This document shows, one piece after another, positions 58,699-64,000 of a stretch of 64,000 nt of DNA. Source of the DNA: Salinisphaera sp052044135 (GTDB taxonomy: Bacteria > Pseudomonadota > Gammaproteobacteria > Nevskiales > Salinisphaeraceae); contig NZ_JBQDYF010000013.1 of assembly GCF_052044135.1 (NCBI RefSeq), forward strand, positions 1 to 64,000, read 5' to 3'. Position numbers and translations under genes: made by a program. The notes beneath the pieces are model-generated. The model saw only the letters and a program-made list of their open reading frames with translations, did not search any database and was not told the origin of the DNA. Within the stretch, counting starts at the first letter, position 1. Every line of letters starts with the position of its first letter.

Positions 58699-60027
58699 CT
58701 AGTAAGGACTCGGCTCCTCGGGCAGGATACTGCCGACCTTGGCCAACGCGCGCCGGGTATCGTAGAAGCAATCGCGGATACGTTCGATGTCGGTGCTTTC
58801 CGACAAACCGTGGCCGGCGGCCTCGAGTATGGTTTCGGCATGGCGGGCCAAGGCGCGGCGCTCGAAGTCGCGCCGGGTCAACGGCGCCAGCTTCTCGATC
58901 ACGCGGAGCACTTCCCGCATGGTGATGACGCTGGTCCGGCCATAGTTGCGAATGGGCATGAACGCCGCATCGAGCAGGTCGTGAAAATTCGGCACACGGA
59001 TGACCAGCCGCATCTCGCCGTCCGGATCGGTCACCACCTCGGTGGGCATGGGCCGCGCGATCAATACTGCCAGCGACCGGCCGATGCGATTGACGCAATC
59101 CAGTGCCGTGAACGGATTGTTGAGCGCCGGGGAAAGCGCCCGCACCCCGATCTCGGCCATCTGGTTCACCGCGAACAACAGATCGTGATCGGTCATGCGG
59201 CTGCGCCCGAGCACGTATTCGCGGGCGGCATGACCGGCCGTATCCGGGTCGAGCCCGGCACCGTGCAGGCGAGCCAGCACGCCGCCGGGCAACACGTAAT
59301 CGCCGTAGCTCACGCGCGATTCGATCACGATGTCGTGGCGCTGCGCGATCTCGAGCAGCGCCTCGACCCCGATCGCCTGCACATACCCGCCGTCGGGCGC
59401 GATCAGATCCTGCGTGCCATGACCGAGTTCGGGCGCCGGCGTGCCGTCGTCGCCCGCGTGGTCCGGATACATGCGGTCGATGGCCTGGTCGAATTCCACC
59501 CCTACCGTCTCCAGCACCTCCGGCGCAGCGAACAGCTGGGCCATGTGGTGAGTGAAATAGATCAGCGTGCAGGTCGCGAACAGCGCCAGCACGAAGCCCA
59601 CGCTCAGCGACACGTCCGGCACGAACCGGTTCTCCGGATCGTTGCCGACCATGTGAAAGACGAGCATGCAGTAGACGAACGTGGCCAGGAAGATACCCAG
59701 CACGGCCTGATTGGCCCGGTCGCGCATGAAACTGCGGATCAGACGATGACCGAACTGGCTGGTGGCCAGCGTGAGCACGACCATCATGGTCGAGAACACC
59801 ACCGTCGCGATCGCCACCATCGCGCCGGTGAGCGTCTGTAGCAGATTGGTGGCGCTGGTCGTGCCGCCGGAATAGAACAGGGCGTGCAGCACGCCGCCGG
59901 CCGGATGCAGTTCGTCGATCGTCAGCGTAATCGCGAACAGGATCAGCCCGGCCAGCATCATCAGCGAGGGCAGGAACCAGAAACTGGAGCGGGCCAGCTC
60001 CCAGAATTCGTGGACTCGTGCGCGCAT
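58699..60027 (-). CDS. DUF2254 membrane protein
   Basis: A 442-residue protein with four hydrophobic segments in the first 170 residues (SFWFLPSLMMLAGLILFAIT; ATVVFSTMMVVLTLATSQFG; LGIFLATFVYCMLVFHMVG; LSVGFVLALFATCTLIYF) and a soluble C-terminal domain. The conserved TLTGAMVAIATVVFSTMMVV region and RALSPALNNPFTALDCVNRI near residues 288-307 are DUF2254 landmarks. The family has no assigned function; its members are predicted inner-membrane proteins. It lies 285 bp upstream of the MscS-type gene on the same strand. The gap between them contains no gene. Confidence 0.85.
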   Translation of the reverse strand: MRARVHEFWELARSSFWFLPSLMMLAGLILFAITLTIDELHPAGGVLHALFYSGGTTSATNLLQTLTGAMVAIATVVFSTMMVVLTLATSQFGHRLIRSFMRDRANQAVLGIFLATFVYCMLVFHMVGNDPENRFVPDVSLSVGFVLALFATCTLIYFTHHMAQLFAAPEVLETVGVEFDQAIDRMYPDHAGDDGTPAPELGHGTQDLIAPDGGYVQAIGVEALLEIAQRHDIVIESRVSYGDYVLPGGVLARLHGAGLDPDTAGHAAREYVLGRSRMTDHDLLFAVNQMAEIGVRALSPALNNPFTALDCVNRIGRSLAVLIARPMPTEVVTDPDGEMRLVIRVPNFHDLLDAAFMPIRNYGRTSVITMREVLRVIEKLAPLTRRDFERRALARHAETILEAAGHGLSESTDIERIRDCFYDTRRALAKVGSILPEEPSPY

Positions 60028-60084
60028 ACACGGCTCCTGCTGTACCCGGCGATCCGCCGCGGGTCAAGTGCGGCGTCCACCGGT

Positions 60085-60122
60085 AAAAAAAAGCCGCCGA
60101 CCGCGGGGCGCGATCGACGGCC
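60085..60122 (-). terminator. Intrinsic terminator of the GabT-like gene
   Basis: On the minus strand a GC-rich imperfect stem (GCCGTCGATCGCG... pairing with ...GTCGGCGGC) is followed by eight T. It lies about 20 bp after the aminotransferase stop. Confidence 0.85.
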
Positions 60123-60142
60123 TGTCCCGCCCGATCAGGCGA

Positions 60143-61405
60143 TCAGGCGGTGGCGTCGAGCGCCTTGGCGAAGATATCCAGCGCCTCGTCGATCTGATCG
60201 CGCTTGGCGACCAGCGGCGGCAGCCAGCGGATCACCTGCTTGCGCGGACCACAGCGCAGCAGCAGCAGCCCCGAGGCCTCGCAGGCCTTGACGATATGAT
60301 CGGCGCGGCTGCCGTCGGGCTCGCCGTCCTTGTGGATCTCGCAACCGATCATGAAGCCCTTGCCGCGCACATCGGCGATGCACGCGTGATCGGCCGCCAG
60401 CGATTCCAGGCGCTGCTTGAGATGCGCGCCCTGCTCGGCCGCGTTCTCGACCAGGCCTTCCTCTTCGATCACATCCAGGGTCGCCAGCGCCGCCGCGCAG
60501 GCCACGGCATTGCCGCCGTACGTCCCGCCCTGCGAGCCGGGCCAGCCTTTTTCCATCAGCGCACGCGAGGCGCCGAAGCCGGACAACGGGAAGCCCGAGG
60601 CCAGTCCCTTGGCGGTCATCACGATATCCGGCTGCACATCGAAGTGGCTGTGCGACCAGAACTTGCCGGTGCGGCCATAGCCCGCCTGGACTTCGTCCAC
60701 GCCGAGCACCAGACCGTGATGATCCGCGCGCTCGCGCAGCCCCTGCATGAAGCGGGTGTTGGCCGGCACGAAACCGCCCTCGCCCTGGATCGGTTCGATC
60801 AGGAAGCCAGCCGTGTCCTTCGGCGAGCTGATCGTGTCGAAGATATGATCCAGTTCACGCAGGCAGAAATCGGTCGCCTCGTCTTCCGACCAGCCATAGC
60901 GGAAGGCATTGGGGAACGGTGCCACCACCACGCCGCCCATGATCGGCTGCAGGCCGGCGGTATAAGCCGTGCCGGAGGTAGTCATCGAGGCGGCGCCCAT
61001 GGTGCGACCATGAAAACCGCCATGGAATACCACGATGTTCGGGCGGCCGGTGGCATGGCGCATCAGGCGCATCGCGCCTTCGGCGGCCTCGGTGCCGGCG
61101 CTGGCGTAGAACATGGTATCGATGTCGCCCGGCATCTTCTCGGCCAGACGCGCCGAAAGATCCTGGATCGGCTTGTGCATGATCGTGGTGTACTGACCGT
61201 GGATCAGTTTGCCGACCTGCGCCTGGGCGGCGGCCACGACCTTGGGATGACAATGGCCGGTGCTGGTCACGCCGATCCCGGAGGTGAAATCGATGTAACG
61301 GCGACCTTCGGTATCGAACAGATAGCAGCCCTCGCCTCGCTCGGCGTAGACGTCGGTGGCCTGCTTGAGCAGTGGGGACAGGTGACCCGGGCGATTGGCC
61401 GTCAT
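60143..61405 (-). CDS. gabT: Class III aminotransferase, 4-aminobutyrate aminotransferase-like
   Basis: A 420-residue PLP enzyme of the class III (omega) aminotransferase family. YIDFTSGIGVTSTGHCHPKV near residues 36-55, FYASAGTEAAEGAMRLMRHA near 97-116 and FHGGFHGRTMGAASMT near 125-140 are landmarks. VDEVQAGYGRTGKFW near 236-250 binds PLP, and the PLP Lys is in IVMTAKGLASGFPLSGF near 260-276. It resembles GabT-type enzymes that transfer the terminal amino group of GABA or similar omega-amino acids to 2-oxoglutarate. AGGAGAACAGCC precedes the ATG at 61405. Substrate is inferred; other omega-amino acids are possible. Confidence 0.86.
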   Translation of the reverse strand: MTANRPGHLSPLLKQATDVYAERGEGCYLFDTEGRRYIDFTSGIGVTSTGHCHPKVVAAAQAQVGKLIHGQYTTIMHKPIQDLSARLAEKMPGDIDTMFYASAGTEAAEGAMRLMRHATGRPNIVVFHGGFHGRTMGAASMTTSGTAYTAGLQPIMGGVVVAPFPNAFRYGWSEDEATDFCLRELDHIFDTISSPKDTAGFLIEPIQGEGGFVPANTRFMQGLRERADHHGLVLGVDEVQAGYGRTGKFWSHSHFDVQPDIVMTAKGLASGFPLSGFGASRALMEKGWPGSQGGTYGGNAVACAAALATLDVIEEEGLVENAAEQGAHLKQRLESLAADHACIADVRGKGFMIGCEIHKDGEPDGSRADHIVKACEASGLLLLRCGPRKQVIRWLPPLVAKRDQIDEALDIFAKALDATA

Positions 61406-61535
61406 GGCTGTTCTCCTGACTGTGTTGGAACGTTTTCTGGTGGGTTGACAAGCGTAGCTGGCGGCGAGGCTAGACCTGTTGCGAAGCGGTTGCAATCCGT
61501 GCTTGTCGTTCGCCTCCGGCCGATCTCCTCCAGTC

Positions 61536-62699
61536 TTACGTACGCGCCTCGCGAAGCGCCGCCAGTACAGCGTCGCCGATCACGTCGGTGGCGCGCGCAT
61601 CGCCGGCATGAGCGGCCAGGTCCGCCGCCACCGCGTTACGCAGACGCATGCCCGCGCGCGCGGCCACCGCGTCCTCCTCGCCCATCCAGTCGAGCATCAT
61701 GGCCGCGGTCAGCAGCATGGCCGCCGGCCCCGCCTTGTTCTGGCCGGCGATATCCGGCGCGCTGCCGTGGGTGGGCTCGAACATCGGCGGGCGCGAGCGA
61801 TCGGACGGGTTCAGGTTGGCCGAGGGCGACACCCCCATGCCACCGTTGAGCACCGCCGCCAGGTCGGTGAGGATATCGCCGTGCAGATTGGAGGCCACCA
61901 CCACGTCGAACATCCACGGATGGGAGACGAACTTCATGCAGGCCGCATCGACCAGTTCGTGATGGGTGGCGACATCCGGATAGTCTTGCGCGATGGTCGC
62001 GAACATTTCCGTGTACATATCGCCCCAGAATTTCTGGGCGTTGCGCTTGGTGACCAGACACACCTGGCTGGCGTGCTTGTCGACGCCGAACTGGCGTTCG
62101 CGGCCTTCGCTCAGGCGCACGGCCGCGCGTGCCCGGGCCTGCTCGAAGGCATGCCGGATGATGCGGTCGGTGGCGCGATGGGTGAACACCGCGGTCTGGG
62201 TGACCACTTCATTCGGCGTGCCGGCGGCCAGCCGCCCGCCCTGGTTCACATACTCGCCCTCGCTGTTCTCGCGGATGACGAGCATGTCGATATCGGCCGC
62301 CCGGGGATCGGCCAGATACTGCGGCGCGCCTTCCAGCCGGCGTACCGGCCGTTCGCACACCCATTGATCGAAGCCCTTGCGGATCTCGAGCAATGGCGCC
62401 AGCGAATCCGAATCGGACAACAGATACCGATCCGGGTCGGTGGTCGGGCCCGGGTCGCCGAGCGCGCCCAGCAGGATCGCGTCGTAGCCGGCCAGCCGCG
62501 CCAGGTAATCGGCCGGGGCCGATTCGCCATGCGCTTCGTGCCACGCATGCGAGGGCCAGTCGAACGTATCGTAATCGATCGCCAGATCGGGCTCGACCTC
62601 GGCCAGCGCATCGAGCGCACGGGTGGCCTGGGCGATCACTTCGGGGCCGATGCCGTCGCCGGGCAGAACAGCGACGCGCCATGTCTTTCGTGTAGTCAT
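61536..62699 (-). CDS. Isocitrate/isopropylmalate dehydrogenase family enzyme (tartrate/D-malate type)
   Basis: A 387-residue NAD-dependent beta-decarboxylating dehydrogenase. VAVLPGDGIGPEVI near residues 9-22 and DIDMLVIRENSEGEYVNQGG near 136-155 are conserved; the latter carries the substrate-binding E-N-x-EGEY. ILTDLAAVLNGGMGVSPSAN near 276-295 has the metal Asp, and FEPTHGSAPDIAGQNKA near 307-323 binds NAD. The segment FDWPSHAWHEAHGESAPADY near 46-65 is typical of tartrate dehydrogenase/D-malate dehydrogenase rather than LeuB. The likely reaction is oxidative decarboxylation of a 2-hydroxy dicarboxylate. It lies 130 bp upstream of the GabT-like gene on the same strand. Confidence 0.87.
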   Translation of the reverse strand: MTTRKTWRVAVLPGDGIGPEVIAQATRALDALAEVEPDLAIDYDTFDWPSHAWHEAHGESAPADYLARLAGYDAILLGALGDPGPTTDPDRYLLSDSDSLAPLLEIRKGFDQWVCERPVRRLEGAPQYLADPRAADIDMLVIRENSEGEYVNQGGRLAAGTPNEVVTQTAVFTHRATDRIIRHAFEQARARAAVRLSEGRERQFGVDKHASQVCLVTKRNAQKFWGDMYTEMFATIAQDYPDVATHHELVDAACMKFVSHPWMFDVVVASNLHGDILTDLAAVLNGGMGVSPSANLNPSDRSRPPMFEPTHGSAPDIAGQNKAGPAAMLLTAAMMLDWMGEEDAVAARAGMRLRNAVAADLAAHAGDARATDVIGDAVLAALREART

Positions 62700-62770
62700 G
62701 CGGCGAGGCTACCACCGCGGCCCGGCCTCGCCTATACATCCGAAAGCATGAGGCGCTGGCCGCTCGCCGC

Positions 62771-63256
62771 TCAGCGCCCGCTGGCGCGCCGTGCTCGAAA
62801 GAAACGCCGCAGGAGATCGGCGCTTTCATCGGCGAGCACACCGCCCCGGTGCGCCACGCGATGATTGAGCCGCGGCTCGTCGAACACCGCAAATATGGAG
62901 TGCGCCGCGCCGGCACGAAAATCGTCGGCGCCGTAGATCACGCGCGCGATGCGGGCATGGCCGATCGCCCCGGCGCACATGGCGCACGGCTCGAGCGTGC
63001 AATACAGCGTCGCCCCCGGCAGCCGGTAGTTGCCGACGGCGGCACACGCCGCCCGAATGGCCACGATTTCGGCATGTGCCGTGGCATCGCAGGCCGCGAT
63101 CGGGCCGTTGCGGCCGCTGCCGAGCGCGATGCCGTCGCGCACGACGACCGCCCCGACCGGCACTTCACCCGCCGCCCCGGCGGCGGCCGCCAGATCGAGT
63201 GCTACGCGCATCCAGGAGGTATCGGCGTCGGAATCGACCGGGGCAGCGTCGGACAT
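62771..63256 (-). CDS. tadA: tRNA-specific adenosine deaminase
   Basis: Zinc enzyme that deaminates the wobble adenosine of tRNA-Arg(ACG) to inosine; essential in most bacteria. The 161-residue protein carries the zinc motif HAEIVAIR near residues 60-67 and LEPCAMCAGAIGHARIARVI near 88-107, with Glu as proton shuttle, followed by NHRVAHRGGVLADES near 133-147. The start at 63256 (MSDAAPVDSD) gives the usual length; longer readings add unconserved residues. It is transcribed toward the dehydrogenase gene. Confidence 0.95.
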   Translation of the reverse strand: MSDAAPVDSDADTSWMRVALDLAAAAGAAGEVPVGAVVVRDGIALGSGRNGPIAACDATAHAEIVAIRAACAAVGNYRLPGATLYCTLEPCAMCAGAIGHARIARVIYGADDFRAGAAHSIFAVFDEPRLNHRVAHRGGVLADESADLLRRFFRARRASGR

Positions 63257-63431
63257 CACCAGCAAGCAGAACGTATCGGGCCATCCATTATGCCCGTTCG
63301 ACAGCGGCTGTTCGCGCCGGGGCGCGGCAGCCACCGCCACCGCGGCGACACCCTCATTGCGCCCCGGCCTTCACGCGCGCACGACACAGGGCTTATCGTT
63401 ATATCCAAGGCAACCACGTGAGGAGACGACC

Positions 63432-64000
63432 ATGGCGTCGCTGGTACAAACCCGGGTTCTGGTCATTGGTGGCAGTTCCGGCATTGGCGAGGCCGTGGCC
63501 CGCCGCAGCGCCGAATCCGGCGCCGAGGTAACCATCGCGTCCCGCTCGGCGGACAAGCTGGCGCACGCGGCCGAAAGCATCGGTCACGGGGTGCGCACGG
63601 CCGTGCTCGATACCGGCGACAATGGCGCGGTCGAGCGTTTCTTCAACGATAATGCGAGCTGGGATCACCTGATCGTGTCGTCCGCGGCCACGGCCCGCGG
63701 CGGCATGCGCACCATGACGCTCGACGATGCCTATGGTTCCATGGACAGCAAGTTCTGGGGCGCCTATCGCGCGGTACGCGCCGCCCGCATGGCCGACGGC
63801 GGCACCATTACGCTCGTCTCCGGCTTTCTGTCGGAGCGCCCGTCCCCGGGTGCCACATTGCAGGGGGCGATCAACGCTGCATTGGAAGGGCTCATGCGGG
63901 GTCTGGCACTGGAGCTGGCCCCGGTGCGCGTGAATGCGGTATCGCCGGGCATGATCGACACGCCCCTCTGGGACGATATGCCGCAAACGCGCAAACGCGA
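63432..64000 (+). CDS. SDR-family protein without the usual Tyr-Lys pair (cut by window end)
   Basis: At least 189 residues; the window ends inside the gene. The N-terminus VLVIGGSSGIGEAVARRSAE has the classical TGxxxGIG-like nucleotide motif. HLIVSSAATARGG near residues 77-89 and VSGFLSERPSPGATLQGAIN near 134-153 occupy the active-site region, where the Y-x3-K of active SDRs is expected but not found. ELAPVRVNAVSPGMIDTPLW near 162-181 closes the core normally. It may be a non-catalytic or divergently catalytic SDR. AGGAGACGACC precedes the ATG, a good ribosome site. Confidence 0.85.
   Translation, partial: MASLVQTRVLVIGGSSGIGEAVARRSAESGAEVTIASRSADKLAHAAESIGHGVRTAVLDTGDNGAVERFFNDNASWDHLIVSSAATARGGMRTMTLDDAYGSMDSKFWGAYRAVRAARMADGGTITLVSGFLSERPSPGATLQGAINAALEGLMRGLALELAPVRVNAVSPGMIDTPLWDDMPQTRKR

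Noticed and set aside
1..64000. CRISPR arrays, tRNA or rRNA genes, prophage
   Set aside because: No regular direct repeat-spacer pattern, no cloverleaf or rRNA signature, and no phage structural genes were seen on either strand.

Overview
The window is high-GC bacterial chromosome, densely coding on both strands. Several features point to a gammaproteobacterium, probably a salt-tolerant one: the ilvH-ilvC-(psd-like)-pssA block, rlmJ, purU, ahpCF with an OxyR-like site, and tpm. Osmotic-stress genes are frequent (betA/betB, an MscS-type channel, an NhaP-type antiporter, trehalose phosphatase). A Salinisphaera-like lineage would fit, but that is an inference from gene content, not a proven assignment. 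No rRNA, tRNA, CRISPR array, prophage or intact insertion sequence was seen.

Layout. 0-5.4 kb: branched-chain amino acid and phospholipid genes; ilvB diverges from ilvH-ilvC, which is followed by a PSD-fold protein without its self-processing serine and by pssA. 5.4-12.1 kb: glutathione transferase, SDR and AlkA-like glycosylase, then a decayed trehalose locus (otsA and a GH15 gene both internally deleted around an intact otsB), a quinone reductase, a lipoprotein and a thioesterase. 12.4-21.5 kb: a PRISE-type reductase with a divergent LysR regulator, a three-gene lipid-modification operon (DUF1295, CFA-like methyltransferase, secreted protein), an aminotransferase, a D-2-hydroxyacid dehydrogenase and a succinate-semialdehyde-type dehydrogenase. 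21.5-22.4 kb: a gene-free stretch full of inverted repeats. 22.4-28.4 kb: acetylpolyamine amidohydrolase, two J-domain-type proteins, a lower-GC islet with a YefM/YoeB toxin-antitoxin pair, and purU. 28.3-33.3 kb: ahpC-ahpF, the antiporter and rlmJ.

33.4-39.7 kb: a likely operon dctP-dctQ-dctM-tauE-ggt with a divergent Lrp/AsnC regulator, the whole bracketed by a 17-bp direct repeat. 39.8-48.1 kb: GAF histidine kinase, two back-to-back L,D-transpeptidases, a GGDEF protein, dinB, a glutathione transferase overlapping tpm, and a DUF4442 pseudogene. 48.1-48.4 kb: a hairpin-rich MITE-like element whose shorter relative lies inside the otsA remnant. 48.4-55.3 kb: malic enzyme, an SLC13-type transporter and betB-betA. 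55.4-55.9 kb: three direct repeats of about 107 bp, each with DnaA-box-like sequence. 56-64 kb: MscS channel, DUF2254 protein, GabT-like aminotransferase, a beta-decarboxylating dehydrogenase, tadA and an SDR cut by the window end.

Three themes stand out: (1) three genes that keep both ends but have lost their middles, (2) a set of uncharacterised dispersed repeats, and (3) the DnaA-box repeat array, the strongest candidate for something undescribed.
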